Shown: piece after piece, positions 1-12,500 of the stretch | Position numbering within the stretch: position 1 is the stretch's first letter | Layout of the letters: each line of letters starts with the position of its first letter | Source: Chionis minor | Taxonomy: Eukaryota; Chordata; Aves; Charadriiformes; Chionididae | DNA: 64,000 nt | Assembly: GCA_013398295.1 (NCBI GenBank) | Contig: VZSF01006826.1 | Location: 124,001-188,000 of the forward strand | Reading direction: 5' to 3' | The notes under the pieces: model-generated | What the model was told of the DNA's origin: nothing | Databases searched by the model: none | What the model saw: the letters and a program-made list of their open reading frames with translations, nothing else | Made by a program: the position numbers and the translations under genes

Positions 1-3000
1 ATGGGGCACCTTATCACTGCAGAGCCGACTGTGGCTCATTGTGGGAGAGACGCTCAGTGCTCCCAAGGGCTGGAAGGAATTGCACAGAACAAGCAGCTCA
101 TGGTTTCTGTCAGCGTTTGCCGGGAACACGAGTTATACCCACTGCAAAGATCATTTTCTTCCTCTCTCCTTCCTACTGGAGTCTTTTGTTTCCCTGCATT
201 TCAGGGCCTGGGGAGGTGGGAAGACGCAGAGGAGGCTTCCCTGGGAGCTTCAGGTGGTGGTATGTCTGGGTTATCATGTCTCGGTCACGTCTTCAGCTGT
301 TGGCCATGCCCACCTTGTCTCACCATGAGAGCTGGGATGTGTCTCAGGGCCCTTCAGGGAGGATCAGGTGTAAAAAGGAGTTAGCTCATCCAGATGTGGC
401 CCACCCCTGTCCTTCATCCCAAGCAGCAAAATATAAGGAAAAACTTCAGCAATAATGCTGATGTTAGAAGGACCTGATGACATGCTAGATCTCATGCTTT
501 CCAGAGTTTTGTCTTAAAGTTTAATCCTAATGCAGTCATTCTGCTCCATGGACATTTTAGCTGGAGAGTTTAGAGGCATACGGCTGGTTGGGATGTGCTG
601 GGAATAGACTGCAAACGGAAGAGCAGTGCAGATTTTGAGCAGCTTCTTGGAATGGACAAAAAGTTTGTTGCTTCCCTTTTATAGGCAGTGCAGACGGATG
701 GATCACACTGCAATCCGCTCCCTCCCCACCATGGCCCATGGATCAAACGCCAGCGCTCAGGTCCTGCCCTGGCTCCATCTCTGCCCTGGCCAGGCCCAGG
801 GGAAGGGATGAGAGGCTGCCCACTCCCCTGTATCCATCTCCTCTCCTCCTCCTTGGCAAAGGTTGACTTATGCCCCGGAGCGTGCCTGTGACAGGCAGAT
901 GCTGACTAGTTCCCAGAAATCATAACAGGGTCTCGAGCCATTTCTTTTTCCTTCTATGCCGAGCTCTCAGAGCCATGCCCAGAAGGAATGCCTTGGCTAG
1001 CTGTCTTATGGCAGAAATTCAAAAAAATAATGTTGGGCTGGGATTTAATGTTTTGTACAGACTGCCTCAGAGCCTCTGCCTGGCCAGCTCGGAGCGCTGT
1101 TTGGTGACATCTCATTGAGCTGCCCCTCATCAGCAGCGCTCGGAGTCTCTTCCTGCAGTGGCCTCTGCCTCTTCTGCTCCAGAGCCTGGAGGCTGCTGAA
1201 GGCAGCCTCCTCTGCCAGCAGCTAGGACGGTCAGCATCAGTTCAGACCAAGGAGGGTTATACCTGGGTCTCAGAACTTCGATCTGCTCTAACAACACAGT
1301 ATTATTCCCCTGCTCCTGTCTCCTCACCCCTTTAGCAGGAGATTTAAGCAGTGGGTCCAGTAGACTGAAGGTCCCTTGTGCCTCAGACATGCCCGCTTGA
1401 AGCGTGCGGAGTCAAAGCACACCGGCGCTGTCAGCCAGTTCAGAGTGACAGCAGTTTCTGGGGTCTGGTCTTTATTTGGAGAGAGGGAAGGTCAGCTAGC
1501 CAGGAACGCAGCGAGGTTTAGCACCTTCTCTTGGGAGGCCCAAGGATGTGCTGCAGGGAGGATGCCCAGCTTGTCATAGGCTTCCACAGCCTGTTCCTTT
1601 CCTGACAGCAAACAGAAGATATGTTTTCCAGTACACGTTTGTGTCTCCAGTGCAGAGGCTTAGAGGCTTTTTAGTGCATCTAACTCCTCTAGGACTGCTG
1701 GGTTCAATTAGGATATTATTCATATCCATTTAAAGGCTTTAAGGTTCCAAAATGGCTGGTGCTAGAATCCTGTTTAGATGCCTAAATTCTCTTGCTGATG
1801 AAATTACAAAATTTTATATGCTGTCGTCTCCACAGAGACATTCCTTATTCTTGTTCTTTTTATTTTTTTTCTCATTTTATCTCACAGCAAAACAATACAT
1901 CGCACTGGTCCCTGAACCTCCTCCGTTAGAAATGAGGCTAGAAGGTGTCTTGATTAATATTTTTTTCATTCTTGTTTGCTGTGCTTCAGTACTTCGTCTT
2001 TATCAGCTACTAGAATGGAAAATCATGGTTCATGTAAAATTACAAAGAAATATCTTAAACGCTACTGATGTGAGTAGCTGGAACATGGAATCATGCCAGG
2101 AAGTCCTCGCCTTCACCTGTGGACCTGGGAATATCAGGGGAAATGAGGAAGCCAAACACTTGTCTGCTGCAGCACGGACACCTCCCATGGCACCATCCAA
2201 TTGCTCCATCCGGCCGGAGTCACTTTAGAGTAGCTCTCCTTCTGCCCACCCACCTACCTCATGGACTTCTGCTTTTCTGCTCTCCTCTTCATTGCGTCTT
2301 CTGTGTCCTCTGCTGGTCTAGAGGGGATCCTGTGACTCTCTCTCTGGTCATGTAATCTTGCCTCTGAAGCTGGGAGAGCATCCTTTGCTCCACGGCTTCT
2401 CTTTGGGAAGAGCCATTCCTGAAGCTTTTCCTCTCATTTCAAACAAGAGCTCAGGGAGCCTTTGGGGTGCTGAATATTCCTTAGCTTTGCTTCTATCCGC
2501 CCTTTATCACTTAGAGACTCCTCTCCCGCTTAAGTCCAAGCAACCCACCAGCAGTGGTAAGACCCACCTGGGAGCATCTGGCGGTGACTTCCAGCAGCAC
2601 CTTACCCCGTAAAGAATTTGGAGCCAAGTTCCTTATGCACATCTATCATGGATAGCACTAGCCACGCTAGGGAATGAGCTGAGTATATTCATTGCATCTT
2701 AGTGATTAGTAACAAACTCTGGTGTGGTTGGGGTGGTGATGGGGAGGAAGAACATGTCAGACGGAGATGCTGAATATTTCCAAATTGCCGTCTAGCTATT
2801 TCTGGCTATCTTGAGACCTGGGGGGGCGGTCTGTTCTGGGCTGGCTCTGCAGGAGCCGTGCAGTGGTAGAGTAGACAGAGCAGGGAGAGGCAGAAAGCTG
2901 CAGTCAGCCAGTCATTCGTCTGTTAGATACCCATCTGGGGAAAGCGGTCATCTGTCCCTCCAGCATCAATGCTGACCGCAGAGGGGAACTGAGCACGAGG

Positions 3001-4592
3001 GCACACTGAAATTCAGCATGGTCGGCGATGTATGATGAGCTCTACCCGTACAGCCCCACCTACGGAGCTCCTGCGGGGCACCCCTGGACATAGAACCCCA
3101 GCAGCGGGGGCTGCTCCCAATAAAAGGGGCCCTTGTGGGGTTTGAGCTGGCACAGCTGGTGGCAGGGACCTACCTGGTATCAGGGCAAGCCCTGGCCGTG
3201 GTTTGGGTGCTGAGTCCGGCGCTACGTGCTACAGGGCTGCCCCGAGCTGCTTCACCCCCTGCCTTGTGAAGGACGCCATACCCAGCTCTACGCCCCGAGA
3301 GCGCCTGGAGCTGCTTGCCAAGGCAATTCACCTCTGCCCGAGGGACTTTGCCAGCTAAAGAGACAGCGTGAAGCAGCTTGGTGTGATTGCGTGGTGGAGC
3401 CTGTGACAATAATTCCCACACAGTTTTTGCAAGGGCGCGTGGGGTCACTGTAACACATTTGCCTCTGGAAAAGCCTGACTCCGCAGTCACCTCAATGTGC
3501 CTCTGGTGCAAATTTGCCAAATGAAAAGGCCGGTGAGTGCAGCAGAGTCTGTCTGGAGAATAATTAAATCTCACACACCTTTGCACATGTTGTGTTTTAA
3601 GATTATGGGGCAGGGGGAAATATGTGTATATTATATATGTGCGTATACAGATATATAAAATGTTTGTGTGTGTGATATAACTCCCCAAGCACACATATGA
3701 GAAGGTAAGGGTTACTAAGCCCCCTCCCTGCCCAGTAGCACTGCGTGGACAAATTCAGATTTATTTTCACCCTGGCAAATTCAAACAAGCAAAAGAAAGC
3801 AGTTCGTCCTGCAGCCTTTACCTAAGCGGGGGCCCTCCTTGGCACGGCATGTTGTAGCTGCTGCAAATTTATTATGGGGTCAAAATGCACTTACACAAAT
3901 CCTTGGAGGAGACTGTCTACTAAGCATGACTCAACACAGAGATACCATCTCGGGCTCAGGAAATCCCAGAGCAGCACATTTCTGGAGGCTGGGGAGGGTA
4001 CTGGGGAGGTGTTTGCCCTCTTTTCAAACTCTGCCCTAAGCATGGGCTAGTGATGCCGAGAGGGGAAGAGAGCCTGGGCTAGCTGGACCTTCAGTGCCAC
4101 CCTTATGGCCATTCTTGTGGTCTGCTTGCACATGTCAACATCTCCAATCTCCCAAACTACTTCAAAGCAATTCCATCCTTCACTGTCTGCCTCTGTGTCT
4201 GCCACTGTGGAGATCTGGGACACTTGGGCAAGCAGGACAAGACTGGGGCAGACACCGGCATAAGAAAACCGCGTATCTTATTAGTCTAACGACAAATGTC
4301 TGTTCTGGAAATTGGATTTTATGTTTTCATTACATTTAGAATTATAACAACCGGTTCGTTAAGATTTAGTGGTCTCAGATGAGTGTCTCTGAATGGGCTG
4401 AGTGCTTTGCAGGTCCCAAAACGAACTGGACCAGTTGTGTCTGCCACCTTTATCTCCCATTGCCTGGCCAAGGGGCTCAGACAAGGAATGCGTGGCCCTG
4501 GTAGAAATTCCTACCCAGGTGTCAGGCAGGGAGAGTGGCCATGCCATATGAGAACTTGAAAGCCTAAATTCTGATTTTTTTCTTCTTGACAG
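1..4592 (+). other. Probable CCDC9B intron, no exon recognised
   Basis: The first CCDC9B exon that can be recognised (4593) begins by completing a split codon, so at least one more coding exon must lie upstream. I searched this stretch for an exon encoding the conserved upstream parts of the family (coiled coil, the SRNWA-like and ARLARHRD-like motifs) and for a phase-compatible donor, and found none. The stretch is therefore most likely intron, with the remaining exons left of the window. It holds scattered short open frames without family resemblance, a TG/TA microsatellite near 3.65 kb and an isolated AATAAA at 3119. No CR1 copy was recognised in it. Confidence 0.5.
3621..3680. repeat. TG/TA-rich microsatellite-like tract
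   Basis: An alternating purine-pyrimidine tract of about 60 bases mixes TATG, TATATA and TGTGTG units. It is imperfect, so it is probably an old, eroded dinucleotide repeat. It lies in the presumed CCDC9B intron and has no visible function. Confidence 0.6.
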
Positions 4593-4650
4593 ATGGGATG
4601 CAAAAGAAGGCGAGGACATGTCTTTTCTGAAGGATGACCTTGACAGCCAG
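4593..4650 (+). CDS. CCDC9B: CCDC9B penultimate coding exon
   Basis: This 58-nt exon is flanked by a pyrimidine-rich acceptor ending in gacag and by a donor reading CAG/gtgagg. Its first base completes a split codon and the following 19 codons read W-D-A-K-E-G-E-D-M-S-F-L-K-D-D-L-D-S-Q. The start phase means the upstream exon must end with two bases of a codon; an Arg codon would give the family's R-W-D pattern. The intron to the next exon is 342 bp. Confidence 0.62.
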
Positions 4651-5778
4651 GTGAGGTCACGAGTTCAAGGCTGGCCGCTGAGTTTTCTCAAACATGCACT
4701 AGTGGGAAAGCTGGAGGCGCCGAGCCAGCGCCGAGCTGTGTTGGGGTAAACGCACCCCTTGTTAGCACTCTCCAGATGGCACGGTGTGAGAGCAACGTTG
4801 CTTCTTGCACTCACCCTCTCTCAGCACATCCCCACTTATTCTGGGCCCTGAACACTTTCCTCCACCGATGTGATTTTACTTCCTTTAATGGCCTTTGCAA
4901 ATTTTTCCCCAAGTTTTGGGAAGCATCATAGACAAGGAATACCATATACTGATATTTTAAAAGCTGAACTAAATATCTCCTTCTTTTCTCAGAGGAGCCT
5001 TGGTATGGACAAGCGGAAGAGCAGAGGAGAGGAGAGGGTGGAAGAGAACTGCACAGATGAGCTGGAGGAGAAGGTGAAACAGCCAAGTCTCCAAGATCAT
5101 GGGGCATCCTCATCACAGAGGCTAGAAAGTGGGAAGGTCCAGTCTGCCCACAACGGCCAGAAGGAGGAGCAGAGCGGAGTGAAGGGTTGCAGCACAGAGG
5201 TGTCTGTGGCCAGCACAGGTGACTCAGAGCCAGGGCCCCAGCCAAGCAAGGAAGGCATTGGGGAAGATGCCAATGGGAAGCCTGGCACTGCTGACATCTC
5301 CCAGGAGAAGGAGAGCACTGACAGCACTGCTTCACAGAGCAGCCTCCCAAGCACTGTACAAGCCACCAGGCAAGGCAGCGAGGAGACCTTGTCATTGCCC
5401 ACGGGAGCAAATTTAGATGGAGCTGGTATAGAGAAAAACACGGCTTCAGAACAGGAGTCCACTGAGGAGACTTCAAATGGCCATGGAGGAAAGCTTGACA
5501 CAGCAGCAGGAGACAGACTGGATGCAGGGCAAGGACAGCTGGTGAGCAAGAGAGGGGAGGAAGTGACCCAAGACACCGCCCCTCGGGGACAGACACTTGC
5601 ACTGAAAGGAGGTGAAGATGCTGAAGGCACTGAACACAGGGGAGAGCCTTTGCCCCCAGGGAAAGCCAGCTCCGACAAGACTCTTGTGTCTGAGCAGGAC
5701 ACAGCAAAATCACAGTCCAGGGAAGGGGACCAGCCCGAGGATGAAAAGGACAAGGACAGTGGGGACGCTCTCAACTAG
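4593..5778 (+). CDS. CCDC9B: CCDC9B-like protein, C-terminal part (two exons, join 4593-4650 and 4993-5778)
   Basis: Two exons with clean AG/GT borders join in phase 0 and end at a TAG. The visible product is about 280 residues. It begins with a conserved-looking patch (WDAKEGEDMSF; a preceding R would be completed by the split codon) and then becomes a long, low-complexity, hydrophilic tail rich in E, S, T, G, Q and K with no membrane segment or folded domain. The mammalian CCDC9B protein has a comparable R-W-D-x-K-E patch followed by a disordered Glu/Gln/Ser-rich tail, and CCDC9B is the neighbour expected upstream of PLCB2. Both arguments support the name. The coiled-coil N-terminal half lies outside the window. 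The biochemical role of CCDC9B is poorly known, so no function is assigned. The alternative is an unrelated disordered protein at the same syntenic place. Confidence 0.62.
4993..5778 (+). CDS. CCDC9B: CCDC9B terminal coding exon
   Basis: The exon starts after a ttctcag acceptor in phase 0 and runs 261 codons to TAG at 5776-5778. The encoded tail is strongly polar: it opens with a basic patch (MDKRKSRGEE), then alternates Glu/Asp-rich and Ser/Thr/Gln/Gly-rich segments and ends DEKDKDSGDALN. It has no cysteine-rich, hydrophobic or repeat-domain signature, so it is probably intrinsically disordered. The same frame is open back to 4870 through the intron, but the acceptor and the phase match with the 58-nt exon argue that coding starts at 4993. 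Confidence 0.65.
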   Translation, partial: RSLGMDKRKSRGEERVEENCTDELEEKVKQPSLQDHGASSSQRLESGKVQSAHNGQKEEQSGVKGCSTEVSVASTGDSEPGPQPSKEGIGEDANGKPGTADISQEKESTDSTASQSSLPSTVQATRQGSEETLSLPTGANLDGAGIEKNTASEQESTEETSNGHGGKLDTAAGDRLDAGQGQLVSKRGEEVTQDTAPRGQTLALKGGEDAEGTEHRGEPLPPGKASSDKTLVSEQDTAKSQSREGDQPEDEKDKDSGDALN

Positions 5779-6500
5779 CAAAGCTTGCACCGCCTTGCCC
5801 GAGATAGAAGGTGAGTTCCTGACCCCACCCCCCGTGGTGTGTTTGTTACCCCCCAGTACAGAACAGTGTCATACCAGGTAACTGGCCAGAGGGGTTCATT
5901 AGCAGTGGTACGGATCCCTCCGGTGGGCTGTGCCTCACAAAGGCCTCCCCTGGACTGGATGGGGAAGCAATGGAAAGTCAGACAGGAAAATTTGGACAGA
6001 AAACTGGACTGCTGAGTCTGGTTGGTGACATGCATTAATTAGGGCACAAATTGAAACTATTGCTGGGAAGGGATAACTTCAGCAAGGACAGCAATTTCTT
6101 TCTGTCCCTGGGGTGATCACAACTAGAACTTGAGGTCAGTGGAGTCCCTTCCTGGTCTCTTCCCAGTGCAACATCTGTGAACGCTACACTTTTGAGTTAC
6201 ACATGTGGTAACACTAGTGTGCAAGGCAGTGTGTAAATACAAAGTGTGAGTTGGTTCCTGTTGAAAAGGCCTGTGAACCAAACAGAGAGGAGGAAGAACA
6301 GATCCGATTACGTAGCAATGCTCCAGGTTTTACTCAAGCAAAGAAGTTTCTTCCAGAAAGACAAATGCAGAACAAGAACAGCCAGGAGAAAAAACAAAGT
6401 ATGGTAGGCAAAAAAATAAGGTAAAAATTAGGAGGAAGAGGCAAAGAGAGAGTGTAGGGGCTCTTTGGCAGGTACCTTTGCAAGACGTGCTTTTTCCAGG
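5779..6500 (+). other. CCDC9B 3' untranslated region, end not located
   Basis: The sequence after the CCDC9B stop is non-coding. An excellent donor-like site (GAAG/gtgagt) occurs with its exon border at 5810, 32 nt after the stop, so the 3' UTR may itself be spliced. I found no canonical AATAAA in the next several hundred bases, which fits either splicing to a distant last exon or use of a variant polyadenylation signal. The right border given here is arbitrary. Confidence 0.35.
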
Positions 6501-9500
6501 CAATGTCATGCACCGATCAGGATATCGTGCCCACAGGTGCTAGACCAGAGCAGGAAGTCAGGATGTGATCCTAGATCCTACCACCAGGTTAGGCAGCAAG
6601 GCTGCAGTTCACTCCTCTCCACCTAACGCAGGCCGAGCGCAGAAGCACCTAACCTAAGATCTGAGCTTTGTTTCTCTTCAAAGGAGAGAGATGAGCGCTT
6701 CAGGAATGCAATTCTGCTTGCCTGACACCTGAAATGCTCTCAGGATACTCCTGGCGGAATCTTTTGGGTAGACAGGCAGCGACTATCTTCCGTAAGTAGG
6801 CACTTGAGGCAGTGAGCTGCTCAGAGCTAGGCAGGCAGATCACCCCACCAAGCGCCTTTCCCTGATTCCAGCAGGTTTTTCTTCAGACCCCAGCCCAGCA
6901 GCTTGTCTCTGGGCATTGCTTAGTATTCATCCCAGAGGCACAAATGAGCTTAGGGATGAAGTGGTTAAGCTGCTAACAAAAAGACTTTCACTATAATCCA
7001 ATACTATACAAAAGGCATGGAGAAGTGCAAGCATTACAGCTATTGAAAAAAGACAAAACACCAAGAACCAGCAGGAGCTGGTTCTGTGCTTGAACTAAAA
7101 TTCCTTCAAGTGAGGGAAATTAATTCCAGCAGCATTTAGGAAAATGTTGAGACACCTGGATGCACATAGCAGGAGTTTACTGGCCAGGCCACGCCTCTCC
7201 AATCTACCAAAAATTCCCCCCCAAAGTGGAGGATGAAGGAATTAAAGTTATCCCGAGTGAGAAAAGTAGCCATTAATTAGACACCTGCTAAGAGGAAACT
7301 ATAAATTACAGAGTCCATTTTCATCTCAGCGATGGAGATTCCTACACTTTTTTGCTGAGTCCACTTCAGCACAGCTCTTTACTCCATCGCTCCTCACTGA
7401 GTTCATTAAGGCAGGCTTAATTACAAACATAGCCTTATGCCTTGGAGGAGAGAAGCAACGTGACCTGGTGTTTTGCACCTAAGCGCTCCCGTACCCGCTT
7501 GGCTAAGCTGGCACTTGGGGCTGGCATTGCTCTCTCAAAGTACTTATTGCGTGGGAATCACCAAGTGTAGTGGCGCTGGGGGAACTGGTGCCCCAGTTAC
7601 CCTGTAGCACTTCATCCTCCCAGCCTTCCCATCTGTCTCCTTCCTACCTGCAGTTTCCCTTGCCTGATCACACCCCCCCAAGAGAGCATGTTCCTGCCTC
7701 ACTGTCCTCTCTTTCCCAAACAGTTTAAGGGTAATTTCCAGGTGGGCCTAAACTATGCACTCGGCATCAGATACCACCTTTTGATGCAGCCAAATGAAAG
7801 CAGGATGGTTTCCTTTTCTGATATTTCCTGTAATTTAGGAGATGCTTCAGATTTCAGGGAAGCCCCGGGCAGGACATGGCTGGCAGGTCACCTGGGGAGA
7901 GTCGGCCTTTACCCACAAGTGGGGGTGCTGGCCTGTGTCAGGATCACAGGAACAGGCACAGCTACATCAAATCTTGCACCGAGGGAATGCATTTTCATTC
8001 TGTTTAGTCCTTAAAGCAATCGCCAGTCACTAATTCGCAGCAAAGAGTTGATGACTTATCCTCTCCGAGTACACCAATTATTTCACCCGCAGGTTTCTTG
8101 CACCTCCCTCTGCAGCCACGGCAGTGCCAGGGTGAGCCAGCGCAGCAGCTTCTGTGTCTCCCACCTCTGCAATGGGTTTCTCCTGTGGTTTTTTCATCCC
8201 CTTGGGCTGCAAGAGCATTTAGGGAATGAGTGCGTGAGTGCTGCTTGGCTCTTAGTCTTTAATGATGTTCTAGGACATCATTGTCACATCCTATCTGCTG
8301 AAGTCACCACAAAGCAATGTGACCTCTCCCTTTGCACCAGTGACAGGCCACTGTCAGGGCTGGCTTTCCCAAACAACATCACTTGCGGACAGAGTGAATT
8401 CTGCCGTGATTTATTTGCAGTAAGGAGAAGAGCCAAGAGGAAGACAGAGGGACCTGTCTTTAACTGTCTGCTCCCTGTGTCCAATTTGCCAGGAACATCC
8501 CTTGGCAGACAAAAAACCTGCAAGACCTGGATTTCTCTAGCACTAGCTCAGTGCAACCAGAAGAGCTCATCTGCGTGGCCTGACAGCAGGGCTCCTAGGA
8601 GCGACAAAATAGCAACGATGACAACAACAACAACAACCAAAAAAGCAAAAGCTCGTTTGGCTCGAGTCGGTTAAGTTGTCAGTGTGTTTGGAGCGAAAAG
8701 GTCTCGTGTCTATTCCCGCTTTGAAGTTCCCAAATCAACGTGACAGGCTGCATAATGACACAGATGGCAGTCATAAATAATCACCGGCTGGTAGCAGTCA
8801 CTTCCCTTCTCCCCCGGCTTCTGGTCCCTAGCGCTCTCCAGACAGATTAGTTTTAGACCACGGTATGTACAAAAAGCTGCAAAGCTCTACTTTATTTTCA
8901 TGGAATTCTCCCTAAAGCGTTACTGTGCAGCCGTTTTTGGAACCGGGTCCCTGAGGATTGCCCCCATGTGAGGTGTGTTTGAACCCTTGGCGGGGTTTTC
9001 TGTTTGGTTCTCTGGGTTGAGCCTGTTGCCCGCAGCTGACTCCAGACAATGCTTTAGGGCAAGGATTGCCCAAAATGCCACCCACGGGAAACCTGCGTTC
9101 AGCAAAGCTGCTGCGTATGGCCCAAAAAGGGACCTAATAGGTGTGGCCATCCTGGAGGGAAACGTCACTGCACCAGCTGAGTCCCTTCATGATGCAACCA
9201 CTTGTGGCAGGCTAAATTCTGCCTTTTCCAGCCTAACAGAAGGCACAGCATCCCCGGGCAGAACTGGGCTTAGCAAGAACCAGGAAAAGAGCGTCATTCG
9301 GGAAGCTGAGAGAGCAGTAAGATCAAGCATTAAACAAAGAGCTGCGCTTTCTTGTTAGAATGCAAAATTAAAAGTTTATTTATTCCTTTTGTCTAGTACC
9401 ATGAATTCAGGTGCCCAAACCACCTTAATTATTTGCTTCCTCTTAGGGCTTGAGTATAATCTTTAAGGAACAGGCGGTCCTGAGCGAATGGCCCATGACC

Positions 9501-12500
9501 CAGGCCAAGAGGCTGGTTGGTGGTTGCTCACATACAGGTTTTAACAGTGGATGGTTACACTGAATTGCAGCCGGCCGTGCCGAGCTGTGTGGATTTGAGG
9601 CCAGGCCAGTGCAATGCCAAGGTTATCCCATTGCGGCAGGGGAAGGAGGAGCTGTTTTCCACCCCGTGGTGTGTGAACAGTGGTACCACAAGTTGTCTGC
9701 AGAAGGACTTCATGTGGCAAGGTAAACGGGCTGCTGTTATGCAAGACTCCAGGAGGTATGGAGCAGCTCTGCCTTGGTAAATCCAGGCCAGCTGGAAACC
9801 CTTACCGTGTTCTGTGTCCGTGTAACCAGTGGACATTATACTGGGGAATGCCCTGAAGTGCCTGGTAGAAAACACGAGACAAGTCTGCACCAAGAATCCA
9901 AATTACGCAGTCTGAATGACTGCTGTCTTGGAGGACAGAGAGTTTGCAGCAAAAAAGGAAGATGATTATTGCAACCAGGACCCACATGAGATACGAGCAT
10001 CCTTAAGGAGAAGCATCTGGAGGGATGCACTGTCCTGGGTTACCAAGACTGGTTAATAATTTCCTGCCAGGAGGCAGCAGGTAACTTCCCAGTGAGGTGG
10101 ATTTTTTTACAAAAATACAGATTTGACAAATGTTACACATGTACCAGAAATGTGTCTGCTTCAACATTTTGGATTTCATAAAACCCAAACGGGAGCCCTC
10201 GTTAAAACATTTTTCAAAACAGAAAATTTTAATGTTCTGTTTTTAAATACTAGTGATTCAGTTTTGATACGGTGCAATTTTTGGAAAATCAGCGTTGAAA
10301 CAGATGGTATGATTTTGCAGAATAACAACCTGTCAGCCGCAAAAGGAATGTAAAAATATCATTCCATTAAAAAGTTCATATTGTGGAATTTCCATCAAGT
10401 AGAAAATCCTGTACGAGGTCACTTCACCTGAAGGCAGGGACATGCCCTCCGGTCCTGGAGCCTGGCAGAGAGCCATAGTGGCAGGACACACCAGTAACGA
10501 TACGCTCCGCGCCTGCCCTGCTCCCGGGCTCCGGGGGGGCCGTGTCCCACACACCTTAGTGTGCAGATTTCTCTCCCCGCGCAGGGGCTGCCCATCCATT
10601 CTGCAGAAGAGCAGCTCCTTGCAGCAAGCAGCCGCCGTGTGGGTTTCGCAGCTTCCACTGCCAGTCTCTATTTATGGCACGAAAAATCTCCAGCACCTTC
10701 AAACTAGTTGGAGATGCTGTGCAGAGAGCGTGGTGGGGCTTTCATCCTTTCCTTCAAGTAACAAGGAATAAATATTTACCCGAAGTGCAGGACTGGAATC
10801 CCTGGAGAATGTCCAACAAGTCCCAGAGAAGTAAACGATACACAAAAACCACAGAAGCTTTTCCCTGAATTCTCTTGAGAAAATTAATCTTAACATCTTT
10901 AGAGAAAATGCAGCTGGGGTAGATTTCCAGAGCAGCTCCAGGGATCTGACCTCGCAGCTCCGGCTGACGTAAACAGGAGTGGGGCAGGCAGGGCCTGTGT
11001 GCTGCAGGGTTGAGGAGGTCAGAAGAGCTCAGCTTTCTGATGCAAACCAGCGCCAAAGGTTGGTGCAGGAAGCAGTACAAGCAGAACCCAACACTTCTCA
11101 ATGCAGTCACGAGCTACCGAAGCGCATACCAGTTTGCCCAGGGTTCAAGAGACAAGACGATGCAGCCTGTTACGTCTTGGCTGTTGGCCGAGGACTGGCA
11201 GGCTGAGCTCCAACGGACCTGACTTAAGAGCGTTGGCCTCCCTGGCCCTTCCACAGCCCACACCACCTTCTGGAGCCACCATCACGCTACGGGCATGTCA
11301 GCTTCCCAGAGAACATCTTAGGGGCACGTGCCACCAAAGTGGAGAGTTTAGTCCTCCTGCAGAATCAGGGGGTGGCGGGGCTTAATACAGGACTCGACAC
11401 AGTTGTCTTCATACCTCCGTCGTTATGGAAAGCCTTTCCTGTGGCACGACATGGGAAAACACTATTAACATGGGAAAACACAGGGATTATGTGAGAATGG
11501 TTCAAGAGAAACGTACTCGGACTGAAGAACCACAGGGAAGGACTCCAGGGATGTTCAGGGAATGGTTGTTTAGTCTAGGAAATCGAAGGCAGAAAGCGAT
11601 GGAGTTGTGATCTCTATAAATACCATGGAGTAGTAAACACCAGTGGAGGAGAAAAAACATTCGAGCCAGAAAACAATGCTGGTGCAAGAATCAACGGATC
11701 AGAGAAGCCCCTGAATAAATAGGGGAAAACTGGAAAAAGGTTACTACCTGTCAGAGGAGAGATGACTTGGAAGCCTGCCGTGGTTGAAGCAGGGATGCTT
11801 GGCACCTTTGAGGCTGGCCTGACCAGCATGCTTCCGGCAGGGATTAGGTAACGTGACAGCAGCAGGATGAGTCTGGTGACAAAGTTGTGTATGCTTCTGT
11901 CAAAGTTGGTGACCGCTGTCAACACAGATGCTTTCACTGCCACCCAACAGAATGAGCACGCACAGCCCGTCCGGAAATCCAGGCTCTTTAGTCCTGAATT
12001 TCCCTGGCATTTTCCAAGAGCTTCTGTCTCTCTGTTGGTTTCTCATGGCGGCTTGTGGAGAGAAGGAACTATCAGGAGCTGTTAACTCATGGAGAGTCAC
12101 AGACCGCAGCACCTAAACCTCCTTGGGGCTGCTCACTGGGGCGGAACAAGGCTGAACAGCAGTTGGGCCTCTGAGGGACAAGCTGTTGCCATGCGGAATG
12201 CTGAAACGGAGCTGCTCACCCTGTCCTGTAGCCTGGGGTAGTTGCTGTTAGCGCAGAGCCGGCAGAAGGGAGCATGTGCCCGTACCTCGGCCTGTGTTGA
12301 CCCTCTAAATGTAAACACGAGATGAAAAGGAGTTAGAGATAAATATGCCAGGGTGGGCACAGGCCCCTTCCCTTCTACCAGCTCTGCTGTTCAGAAGGAA
12401 CAGGTAGGTTGTAGAGAATGATGAGATCTTAAACCACTCCAACAGCCATCTCCACCAAAGACTGTCTCTACATATTTAAGCTCATCAAGGGTTGCAGTGG

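Noticed and set aside
205..253. Candidate exon GLGRWEDAEEAS after a tttcag acceptor, faintly like the CCDC9B R-W-D patch
   Set aside because: Its possible donor leaves one base of a codon, whereas the exon at 4593 needs two, so it cannot splice in phase.
3028..3124. Small Tyr/Pro-rich frame (MYDELYPYSPTYG) followed by AATAAA at 3119
   Set aside because: Only 21 codons, closed seven codons upstream, no phase-compatible acceptor and no known family. Coincidence is likelier.
4811..5774. Long minus-strand open frames (up to 300 codons) opposite the CCDC9B terminal exon
   Set aside because: They mirror the biased codon content of the plus-strand exon. The plus strand has proper splice sites and a family-like patch; the antisense frames have neither.
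8048..8674. 208-codon plus-strand open frame in the intergenic region
   Set aside because: Its composition is irregular, it has no domain or splice context and it ends in an (ACA)n microsatellite translated as poly-Thr.
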